From Sarcocystis neurona (taxonomy: Eukaryota > Apicomplexa > Conoidasida > Eucoccidiorida > Sarcocystidae), in the NCBI GenBank assembly GCA_000727475.1, contig KL647320.1:62001-126000 (forward strand): a stretch of DNA of 64,000 nucleotides, in the 5' to 3' direction. Below, in pieces: positions 49,779 to 62,100 of this stretch. The notes under the pieces are model-generated. The model saw only the letters and a list, made by a program, of their open reading frames with translations, was not told where the DNA came from and made no database searches. Position 1 is the first letter of the stretch, and every line of letters begins with the position of its first letter. Position numbers and translations under genes: made by a program.

Positions 49779-51981
49779 ATGTCGGCGGGGGCAGCTGTCG
49801 TGAAGTCCCGTGCGCCTCTCCAGGGGCACCACGGGGGAGGAGGAGGGGAAGAGATGCAGCAGCAGCAGCGGGCGGCATTCCTCGGAGGCGCTGCAGCAGC
49901 GGGAACCGGCGTGCCAGGGCTCCACGCGCAGGGAGCGGCAGCACGACAGCAGGGCGACAGCGGGTGTGGGGTAGCTGGTGCTGCGGTTGCGCTTCCCGCC
50001 TCCTCTGCTGCTGGCGTCCTCGCTTTGCTGCAGGAACGTGCCGCAGCGATTCAAGCTGCTGCGCTGCGTCGTCTGCTGCAGCTTATTGATATTTACTGGA
50101 CTGAAGCAGCAGACTACCTCGCTGATATGTACGTCCATGTTTCTCTCTCCTTCTCTTTTTGTCATCTGCCGCTTCTCGTCCCTCCCTCCGCTCCTCAGCT
50201 TTGCTGCTGCTGCTGCTGTCGAAACACAGGGCGGGCCTCGTCTGCTAGCTGTCGGGTGTTGTTTCTCGGTATAGCCACCTCTGGGAGGAGGGCGGGGTGC
50301 TACTGCTGCTGCTGCTTGTTAAAGCCGTGTCCCGCTGTTGCTCCTGCTGCTCCTGTGTACAACCACTGGTAGCCACGTCTCACTACTCATGCCGTTGCTG
50401 CACCTTCTACTCTAAGTAAACAAAAGCTTGAAAGGGCTACTGCTGCTGCTTCCCTTGCTCTATCGAAGTCCCCCGCTGCTGCTCTTCTCTGTGTACACCC
50501 GCTGCCGCGGGGGCTGCTGCTTCTTTGCTGTCTGCGCTGCTGCCCGTGTGTCGTCGCAGGGGGGTTCTGCTGCTGCTGCTGTGTCTGTGCTCCTGCTCTC
50601 TCTCTCTCTCCCACAGAAACCGTCCGGCCCTTGCTGCTGCTGCCGCTGCTCTTCCGTCTTTGCTGCTGCTACTGATGCCGCGATTTTGACAGAGACGCTG
50701 GGGGATGCTGCTGCTGCTTCTGCTTCCTTCGATATTGTCGCGCTGCGCTTGCGACGCCTGCCGGTGAAACGAGCGGCTGCGGCAGGGCGCATGCTCTTCC
50801 CTCGTTTTGTCCGCAGCTTCGCATGTTACCACTTTTTGCCGATGACGCGGCGGGGGTCACTACACCTGCTTGCGCACACGGTGCTGCTTCCGGGAAATTT
50901 CCTCTTTTCTTCCTTTCTCTCGTAACACAAGTGTTCTACTTGGTTCACAGAACTTCCCTCCTTTCTTCGTGTCCCTCTTGATACAAGTATCCCCCTTTCA
51001 AGTACGCGAGTTCGTATAGACTTGACCGAGACGTCAGAAGAGCCTTCAGAGAAAGCGGAGAGAGAGCGTCTACCCAAATTGACTTCTCCTCTCTTCCTGT
51101 GTATATACACCTGAGGTGGAGAGATGCAAACAGACAGGCTGTGTATATACACCTGATAGGGAGAGATGCAAAGAGAGAGGGACTTTGTTGTGTGTGTACA
51201 CACTTTTGCACAGAAATACTTCCTTCACGTGTAAAAGACTCTGTCTTGATATCACCTCCTCCTCTCTCTGTATATGTGTGTGTGCAGAAGTTTGTCTGTC
51301 TATATATATATATATATGGATCTCTGTGGACCCAGTCTCGACTCCCTGTATATGTCTGTGTGTGTGTATAGATGTAGGTATCTGTGATCTTTTCAAGAAA
51401 ATACGCGTTTTTCATGTGTAGAGACTACAGACGAGTGTATTTCTCGTATGTGTAAGAAGCATACACGTCTTCTTTTGGCTTGCACATATATTCGTATATC
51501 CCGGTGTTCCTCTTCGTTCCTCTCTGAAGGATGGCGTGGACGTCTGGCGAGAGCTGCGGAGGCGTTGCCGCCTTCCATAGGCGACCGTATCCACGTATAT
51601 ATACATATATTTACATATAGGCGGGTGTACACGTGTATGCATATATTTTATAAGAAACACATGTGTGGCTGAAGAAAGGAGGACAGACGCGGATGTATTC
51701 CACGGCTATACGTGCGCACTTTCAGTCCTTCGCTCTAGAGAGGCAGACAGGTGCAGAGGCACACTGGTGAAGAGAGACATATATATATATATATATATGT
51801 ACATATAGTAAGACAGACAGGCGAAGAGATATATATATATATATATATATCTGTACATATAGTGAGGCAGACAGGCGAAGATATATATATATATATATGT
51901 ATGTATATATGTACATATAGTGAAGCAGACAGACGAAGAGAGACATATATATATATATATGTATATGTATACACATAGTGA

Positions 51982-52019
<38 letters not shown>

Positions 52020-55000
52020 TATAGTGAGGCAGAGAGGCGAGGAGAGACATATACATGTATATATATATATATATGTACATATAGTGAGACAGACAGGCGA
52101 AGAGAGACAGGTACTGTGGATCTGCTCTCAGTTGGGTCGGTACACATGGAGAGTTTTTTTTTGTGTGCGCTCCCCCTGTACGAATGTTCTCGTGGACTTA
52201 CATACACGTCCCTCTATATACACATGAGAAAAATATATATGTATATATGTATATTTTAACGTACAGACTCGCACATATATATATGTCTGCACGTGGAGAC
52301 TTCTGCATAGAAACACTTCTTCTATATATGTGTATAGGTAGGTTCATTTCTACACGGAGACCCACACATACACATATATATACACGTATACATATGAAGG
52401 CGCCTGTATGCATACATATGTTATATATGTATACATTTCTGCATGCCCACACCTCTCTAGACGCGTAAAAATGTTTGTTATGAATGTTTACGTATATATT
52501 TAAATCTGCAGACCCTTCTACACCAACGTTGAAGCGTATATATACATATATATTTATGTATACAATCTAATACGAAGACTCCTTATATATACGTATATAT
52601 GTAATGGTGAGGACCCCTCTACACGCATGTACACCTACGTACATATATATACGTATATATCAATATACAGACCCCTATACATATATACACACCTTAATAA
52701 ATAGCCTTCTCTAAGCGCGTATGGCCGTGTGCAATACATACATATACGCTGTGAAGTGGGTCCCTCTAGACGCATGTAAATTCATATATAGATACATATA
52801 TATATGTAATTATGTGTACGTGTATATCATCGCGCAGACGTTTTCCTTTCAACGCATGTATATGGTATATACAATATATGCACCAAGATGAAGACTCCTG
52901 AATACGTATTTGAGCCTACTTAGATGTATATATACGTACGTACGTCCTGCAGTACTGGTATGTGTGTGAATGCGTGTGCGTGTGGGTATGTGTGTGTGTG
53001 TGTGTGTTTCATTTTATATGTATAGGGGTCTGTATATTGATATATACGTATATATATGTACGTAGGTGTACATGCGTGTAGAGGGGTCCTCACCATTACA
53101 TATATACGTATATATAAGGAGTCTTCGTATTAGATTGTATACATAAATATATATGTATATATACGCTTCAACGTTGGTGTAGAAGGGTCTGCAGATTTAA
53201 ATATATACGTAAACATTCATAACAAACATTTTTACGCGGTTGGCGGCATTTGTAGAAGTTCGTGAGAGGGGACAAATTCGCTCATTTTGTACCCCCACAT
53301 GCATGCGGCATACACACATCCATCCACATGCACCTGGGTCGCGCTCCATCGCTGTGCTCTCTTCTCCCGTCTTCTGTCTGGTCTTCGTCTTCGCCTGCTC
53401 TCTTCGTCTCTTTGTTTGGCCACTTTTTCTCCTCGACTCCCTTTCTTTTTTCGCGTCCCGTTTTTTTTTTCTTCCCTTTCCGGTCTTTTTCTCGTTGTCT
53501 TTCACTTCCTTCACATTCTTCTCCGTGTTCTCTTCCTCGTCGTCCTCGCAGCGTCCTCCGTCTTCTCGTCGTCCTGCTGTGCGCGGTGTGTGTGTGTGTC
53601 TCCTGCTGCTGTTGCTGCTGCTGCTGCTCTGCGCGGCGTCCTCGTGGGTGTTGTGCTGCAGATGCGTTCTTCTTGTGTGTGAGTTACCTTCCAGAGAGGC
53701 GCTGTACGAAGATGAGAATTTCTGCGAGAGAGAGCTGGCAGGTTTTATCGCCAGCAAAATTTACTTCTACCTGGAGGAGTACGGGGAGGCGATGCGCTTC
53801 GCCTTGCATGCGGGCAGCTGGTTCCATATTGAAGAAAATTCGCTCTACGTACAACGCATTCTGGGTAAGGCAACGGCCTATCTCTATCTCTTCGTATATC
53901 ATTCTCTCGTCTTCCGACTTATCTGCCCTCTATGTACTTTCTTTTCTTGTCTTCTGTCCTCTGTCTTGCGGAGTCCGTTTCTACTTTTTCTTCTCTACCA
54001 GAATCTCTGCGATCTTCCGTGTAAATTCCTCTACTCCGACTTCCCTCTACGTGTCTGCTCATACATGTTGTGTACGCACGTACACACGTACATATATATA
54101 TGTGTATATATGTGTATGCAGTTGTATACACATAGACACAGTAACGTATGAATTTATAGGTGTATATATATGTGTGTGTGTGTCTATAAACGTGTAGGGG
54201 TGGTGGGTATGGGGAACAAGTAGAATCTCCCTGTGTATATATGTATGTAGATATGGGATACACACGTCTACACATATATATATGTTATACGTACATAGTA
54301 TGTATACATGCATATATATATATATACACACATACACATGTATATATATGTGTATGTGTGTGATTATATTTGTATACTTCGGTGTGTCTATACAAGTCAT
54401 TCTGTGTATATGAATATATATAGAGACACGTAATTGTATGTGTATATGTATTTGTACAGGAACAGTAGAGTAGGTGAGGAATAAATTTTGCGTGTTTGAT
54501 GGGGATGATGTTTAGAAGAAAAAAAGACGTTTCTCTAACACAGCAGTGAACACGTACATCTGTAAATGTATTCTCATCTGTTCTTAATTTGTTCAAACGT
54601 ACATACTCATAGACGTTAATAAAGTGACAGAAATGCAAAGACATACATGTACATATATATAGGGGAGAGGAATTCATATATAAATATACATGTGTATGAA
54701 GTAACAGGAATACACGTGTATATATATAGATATGTGCATATATGTGAATGTTTGAGCTGCCTGTGATATATATATATGTATGTATAAATATATATATATG
54801 TATATGTATATAGGTCTATTTACATGTATGTCTATCTTTATATATGTATATATATGTATAGTTGTGTTCCTCTCTCTGTTTCTCTGTCTTTGCCGCCTGC
54901 TGTCTCTATATTTAGCGAGCAGAAGGTTTTCTCCGTAAATTTATTTGTAGATACAGGTGTGTATGTGTGTGTCTGTACGCACACGTGTATATGTGTAGCT

Positions 55001-58000
55001 CTTTGTGTAGTTGTACGTGTACATCTTCCGGTGTATGTACACCGCAGACAGCGCGCTGTGCGCCCCTCCGAATAATGGTACAGAGTTCGTTTTTTCGTCG
55101 CTTCTCTTCCCTGCGTGTCCGTTTTCCCGTCTCACTTTCTCCTTCTCTTCTGTCTGTCGCGCGCTTTGCAGGGGAATGTGTGGACTGCTTCGTGCAAAGC
55201 GGCATGGAGGATTTCTGTCGGCAGCAACTTGCTGCGGGGAGGCAGCTTTCTCTGCAGATGCAGTTTCCAGAAGATTACTCTCCTGAAGACGACCAGCCAG
55301 GTGGGTCTCCTTTCTCTCAAGAAAAGGTGGACACGGAAATCTCTCAAAAGAGGACGCATGCACATGCACATGCCTATCTTTCTGTGTGCATATATCCGCC
55401 CGTCTCTCTCTATGAATACTACATGCATGGCCGCCTCTTTCTCCTTGTATCCATACAAATATATATATATATATGTCTATCTTGCTCTGTGTATATGTCC
55501 ACACAGATGTATATATATGTGTCTCACTTTTGTTCAAGTACGGGAAGGTTTGTTTGTGTTGTTTCTCGGCTGTCTTTCTCTTGGCGTTACACCCGTCTTC
55601 TTTTGGCGTCGAATTTCTTTTTTTCTCGTGGTCACTTTTTGTAGGATTCGCGTAGGTGGTCGTAAATAAGGACGAGGACGTTGCTGTCGTGTTGCAGCTG
55701 CTCCCCGTGCGTCTTCACTATTTATTCGTCTTTCCCTCTGCATCTTCACCTATATCTCTGTGTCTATATCTGTCTATATTTATATCCGTCTACATATCTA
55801 TTCATATCTGTCTGTCTATCCACCTATCTATACACGTATCTCTATATGTGTCTATCTGTCCGTCTCTACACCTATCTCCCTGTATCCGTCCACCACCTAT
55901 CTACACCTACTCTATCTACGTACCACCACCTATCACTATTTATCTATATCCACCTGTGTACCTGTATCTGTGTGTGTGTGTGTGTGTGTGCATATCTATA
56001 TCTATATGTATATATCTACGTATACGTCTATCTATGTCTATCGGTGTCTCTGTCTGTCTCCATCTACACCTGTATCTCTGTACGTCCATCCGTATCTCTC
56101 TGTATATCTCTCTATATCTGTCCCTACCTCTATACCTATATCCATCGCACTACACATCTATCTATGAATTATATGTGTGCGATGTTTCGACGCATGATTT
56201 CCCCCCCTTCTCTCTGTGTCTACTTTTTGTGCCTGTCCTCCTTTTCTTGGGTGGGTCGCGCCGTTTCCAGAGAAACTTCGAGACCACAAATTGGAGGCGC
56301 AGGTGGAGAACGTCGTCCTGCAGCTGCTCAGCAGCTGCACGGAAAAGGAAGAGGGAGGGGCCCTCTGCGCCCTCGGCGTCGTCTTCGATGCGAGGCGACT
56401 CGACCTCGTCAGAAACGTCCTCCACTCTCCGCGCTGTCTATCCCTGCCCCCCACCGATCCTGCATCCACATTTCGTTTAACTCTCGTACGTCAAAATTGC
56501 ATATTTATATATATGGGTGGACTCCTCTCGAATTTCTCTTCGTCTTCTTGGTGGTTTTCTTTTTTTTCTGGTGTTCTTCGTCTTCCTCTTGTTCTCATCT
56601 CTCAGTTTCTCCCCATCTTTCTGTGTGTGGACTCTCCAATGTATGTGTCCCCTCCCCTTCTTTTTTTCCGTCTTGTGTGTTCTTTCGTTGGTCTTCTTAT
56701 TCGATTCTCTTCCTGTCGATTTGTCTGTTTCTCGCTAATTCGTCCCCCTTTCTTCTGATGTTTTTTTCTTCGGTCTTCTCTGGCCGTCTGAAGCAGCTCG
56801 GCCGCAGCCCTGCGCTTCGAGACAGAGACGGAGACGGAAAGCAGGGCGGGCCTCCTCTGCATTTCTTCGATATTCCTCCACGCCGCCCTTCTTCGTTTGT
56901 GGACGTATCACAGGACGCCTACTCAAACGTATACATACATACGTACATGCATATGTAGGGGACACACAGGGAGGTACCTATATATGTATGGATACACATA
57001 TGTACACCTATTACATATATACAAACAGGGGATATAACCAACCATTCATATCTCCGTAACATACATAAATACATATATATACATGTATAAGTATATATAC
57101 GTATTTACATACGTACATACACACGTACATGCATACGTACCCCTACGATATATGTACATATACATATATGTACATACATCCATAGACAGACAGGGAGGTA
57201 CACACATATATATATATATAGACGAGGGTGTATATATATATATATANNNNNNNNNNNNNNNNNNNNNNNNNNNNNNNNNNNNNNNNNNNNNNNNNNNNNN
57301 NNNNNNNNNNNNNNNNNNNNNNNNNNNNNNNNNNNNNNNNNNNNNNNNNNNNNNNNNNNNNNNNNNNNNNNNNNNNNNNNNNNNNNNNNNNNNNNNNNNN
57401 NNNNNNNNNNNNNNNNNNNNNNNNNNNNNNNNNNNNNNNNNNNNNNNNNNNNNNNNNNNNNNNNNNNNNNNNNNNNNNNNNNNNNNNNNNNNNNNNNNNN
57501 NNNNNNNNNNNNNNNNNNNNNNNNNNNNNNNNNNNNNNNNNNNNNNNNNNNNNNNNNNNNNNNNNNNNNNNNNNNNNNNNNNNNNNNNNNNNNNNNNNNN
57601 NNNNNNNNNNNNNNNNNNNNNNNNNNNNNNNNNNNNNNNNNNNNNNNNNNNNNNNNNNNNNNNNNNNNNNNNNNNNNNNNNNNNNNNNNNNNNNNNNNNN
57701 NNNNNNNNNNNNNNNNNNNNNNNNNNNNNNNNNNNNNNNNNNNNNNNNNNNNNNNNNNNNNNNNNNNNNNNNNNNNNNNNNNNNNNNNNNNNNNNNNNNN
57801 NNNNNNNNNNNNNNNNNNNNNNNNNNNNNNNNNNNNNNNNNNNNNNNNNNNNNNNNNNNNNNNNNNNNNNNNNNNNNNNNNNNNNNNNNNNNNNNNNNNN
57901 NNNNNNNNNNNNNNNNNNNNNNNNNNNNNNNNNNNNNNNNNNNNNNNNNNNNNNNNNNNNNNNNNNNNNNNNNNNNNNNNNNNNNNNNNNNNNNNNNNNN

Positions 58001-59084
58001 NNTATATATATATATAGACAGGTGGTACATATATATATATATATACACATATGTACATACATCCATAGACAAACAGGGAGGTACATATATATATATATAC
58101 ACATATGTACGTATATCCATAGACAGACAGGGAGGTACATATATATACACATATGTACATATATCCATAGACAGACAGGGAGGTACATATGTATATATAC
58201 GCATATGTGTACACGTATAATATATATGAAAAGGTATTGTCATTCATATCTGCGTAACATACACATATACGTATGTATGTATGTGGATGTATTTACATAC
58301 GTATATACATCATATCTACACCTACAACATATATGTATTTATGCGTATATGAATTGTTTGTGAATGTCCTCCCTAGTATTTTGTTGGTGGACTTCCTTGC
58401 GTCGACTTTCCTGTGCCGTTGTCCGTCTCCCTCTGTATTTCGGTGATACTATTCCGCGCCTGTCTTCTACTACACAGCAAGAACTCGCTTGTGTATATTC
58501 CTCTACATATATATTCGTATACACACATTTATGTATATGTGTGTGTATACACACCTATACGTCCGTCTCTCTCTATATGTGTACGTACGCAGTGACCAAT
58601 ATATATATGTATGTGCATACATATGTGCGAATGTGTACATATATATGTTTATGTGTATTACGTATATATATATATAGATATATTTGTGTGCACGTGTATG
58701 TGCGAATGAATGTATATATGTGTATGTGTAATATATATATATATATATTCATGTGTATATATATATGTACGAGTGTATGTATATGTGTGTATGTATGTGT
58801 GTAGGGATGCGGAGCTGAGGTCTGTGTTGTTCTTGTTGCTGTTACCGCAGGGATGTGAGAGTCTGCGTTTCTGCTGCTGCGGTGTGTCGCCGTGTGTTTG
58901 CTGCTGGGAGCATTTTGCAGCTTCTTGACGCGTTCTCTGTCTCTCTCTGTGTCTCCGTGTCTGTCTCTGGCTCTGTTGTGTGGTTCCTTTTTCATTCCTG
59001 CTGATCGGTCTTCTTCTTGGCAGGTGCCCCTGCTCCCTGTCACGTTTCTTCCACATTTGCATTAGCGGAACTCATTTTTGCTGC

Positions 59085-59128
<44 letters not shown>

Positions 59129-59137
59129 CTGTTGCTG

Positions 59138-59183
<46 letters not shown>

Positions 59184-62100
59184 TGCTGCTGCTGTTGCTG
59201 CTGCTGCTGTTGCTGCTGCCGTTGCTGTTGCTGTATGGTGGCCTCGGGTGTGCAGTACTGCCTGGAGAACATGCAGACGCTGATATCTTCGAAGGGTTTC
59301 CGCTCACAGCTTACAAGTTTATTGATCGAAGAACTTGAAGAGATGTTGCTGGTCTACGATCCGTCTTCGTCGTCTTCTGCAGCAGCAGGAGCAGCAGAAG
59401 CAGGATATCGCAGTTATCGTCGTAGCGGCGGCAGCGTAGAAGAAGCAGCAGCAGCAGCGGCAGGAGAAGGAGGAGGAATGATGAGGTGGGAGGTGCTGCA
59501 GCAGCAGCCGCGGCGGGGAGCCGGGGGGCCAAGGGCAGGTCCCCGGCGCCTGCAGCAGCAGCAGCGGAAGGAGGAGGACGACGTGGATGCGGTGGAGCAG
59601 CAGGAAGAGCAGCAGGAACGCCGTCTGGCGCTTCTTCGGGAGAAACAGCAGCAACTTTCCCCGGAGCAACAGGCAGAAACTCGGGGACTGCTGTACGCAG
59701 CTCTCTGCAGATACTCCGTGCAAGAGAACGACAGCCACCGGGTCGCACAGCTGCTTTTTCAACTGCTGCAGCAGCAGCAGCCCCAGCAGCAGCAGCAGCA
59801 CCAACAGCAGAGCCAACAGCAGGAGCAGGAGGAGCAGGAGGGACTCCTTGCTGCATGCCAGATTGCCTTCGACATACTGCAGATGGGTAAAAGGCGATGG
59901 ACGTCCTGTGCAGGGACACGCACAAAAACGAAGAGAAGTTCCGAGGGGGAGAAAGAGAAGAGAAAGAAGAGCAGAGAGAAGGGCGGATAGAAGCATACAC
60001 AGAGAGACGAACAGAGCACAGAGACAGCAGCATACACATATATATATATATGCATGTATGTACATATAGGTATACGTCTGTATGGACGAAGAGAGAGACA
60101 GAGGGAAAGGCAGGGCAGAGACGTGCATGTACAGAGGTCCATATATATGTGTATATCCACATATATATATGTATATACGTGTATACATATACGTCTACAT
60201 ATACGTAGTTATATATAGAGAGAGAGAAGGACAGAAACAGGCAGAGAGGGACGAAGAGAGGGACAAATTGAGAGGCAGACGGAGAAAAAGATAGAGCACA
60301 GATAGCAGTATACATTCACATATATATATGTACGTATATTTTAGCTGTGTATATGTATATGTATATATATGTGTATGTGTAGGTGCTTGCGAAGAAGAGT
60401 TGAGACGAAAGAGGAGACGCTGAGGATGCAACGCGGAGATATCTGCTTCCATATTTCTCCACACACTAAATTAGTAAACGTGTCTGCTTATCCACACAAA
60501 AATACAGAGAGAACTTCCTACATATATATATATATATATGTATACGTGTATATATATAGGGAGAGAGGGGTAGAGAACTTCATGCGTCTATGTGTATGTA
60601 TATAGGGGAGTGTGTACTGAGCTCTCCCTTCTTTGTTCTCTTCCTCTCTCTGTATATATTATATATTTATTAGAGAGAGAAGTTGCTGCAGGTATGTATA
60701 TCTATACAGGTGTGTGTGTATATATCTATGTATATACATGTATATATATGTATATATATGTATATATAGAGAGAGAAGTTTCTGCAGGTATGTATATCTC
60801 TATAGCTGAGTGTGTATATATCTACGTATATACATATATATAGAGAGAGAGGAAAACCTACACATATGTATATGTATGATGAGTATATATATATATGTGT
60901 ATCTATGTATATACATGTATACACTTACATGTATCAGAGAGAGAAGTTCCTGCGTACGTGTGTATATATATAGGGGAGTGTGTACTTATCTGTATGTATA
61001 TATACGTGTACATTAATATATATAGACAGAGAAGTTCCTGCACATATTTATACACGTATATGAGGCGATCGAGAGATAAAGTCCCCGTATGTGTATATAT
61101 GTATAGGTATGTGCTGACCTTTGTATATACACGTATATATATATGTAGAGGGGGGAGGTCCCTGCATTTATGTATATGTGTATATATAGGAGAGCGCATA
61201 TATAGAGAGAGAGCGGAAAAGGCAGGGGAAAGCCTCGTGTAGGGGAATCTGCGTATCCGTGCACATCTACTACATAGAGACGAATACAGACAGAGGAAAC
61301 TTTCTACATCTGTATATATATACGTATTGGAAGTGTAAGAGAGGAAGACATACGTAGGTGTGGAACTTTCTACATTTGTATATATACATATTGGCAGTAA
61401 GAGAGGAATACATAGATAGATGTGTATCTATCTATAGACATCTATATACCCAGCATATACGTATGCTGTATATATGCGTATGTGCCTCTGTGTATGTGCA
61501 TGTGGAATTTATATACTTCTCTATAGGGCAGATAGTCTGCTACACGACTTATATATGTGCGTGAATCTATACATTTGTGTATGGGGGTGGTGGACACGGG
61601 GAAATGTGTATAGATACACGTGTGATGAGGCGGAAAGGATGTGTGGAAGTTGCGTATGTATGTGTGTGTGAGTGTGTATAAGTGGATATGAAGAGGTTTA
61701 CTACGTATACACACACACACATAGAGAGGAAGAGAAGAACCGAGAAATAGTGGAAGTCATATGTATGTGTGTGTCTGTGGAAAAGGGTATGTTCATCCAT
61801 GATATATATAGAGAGAGAAAAGTGGAGAAGTAATATAAAGGAAGTTCTTTCTGTTGTGGCTGCTGCTGTTTGACGGAGAGCCGGCCGCCGCATGTTGTAG
61901 CAGCTGCCTTTGCATGCGCGGAGGTCTTGGGTGGTGTCTCTCCTTCTCAGTCTGCTGCGCCCCTGTGTTGGAAGCTGCACGTGTATGTAAAGGTTTGTAG
62001 GAGGACGTTGGCACGTACTACTGCGCAGTGGTAGTGTGTGGGAGAACTCGATAATACTGGGCGATAGTTTTCTGCTTTCGTTTGCTGCTGGGAAGACGCG

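Noticed and set aside
49211..50089. Plus frame of 292 codons overlapping RPN2 exon 1
   Set aside because: It overlaps RPN2 exon 1 in another frame; the RPN2 frame is the one with family similarity.
51706..52207. Minus-strand frames of 124-161 codons rich in Tyr and Ile
   Set aside because: Translation of AT-core minisatellite; no independent coding evidence.
53240..54197. Plus frames of 303 and 311 codons
   Set aside because: They run from RPN2 intron 1 through exon 2 into intron 2. Only 53695-53864 is supported, and the 311-codon one is out of the exon frame.
55681..56958. Plus frame of 425 codons
   Set aside because: It consists of CTAT/CTGT microsatellite in intron 3 plus an out-of-frame reading of RPN2 exon 4.
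57046..58363. Several 330-426-codon frames across the N run
   Set aside because: They exist only because N codons are read as open; the flanks are AT minisatellite.
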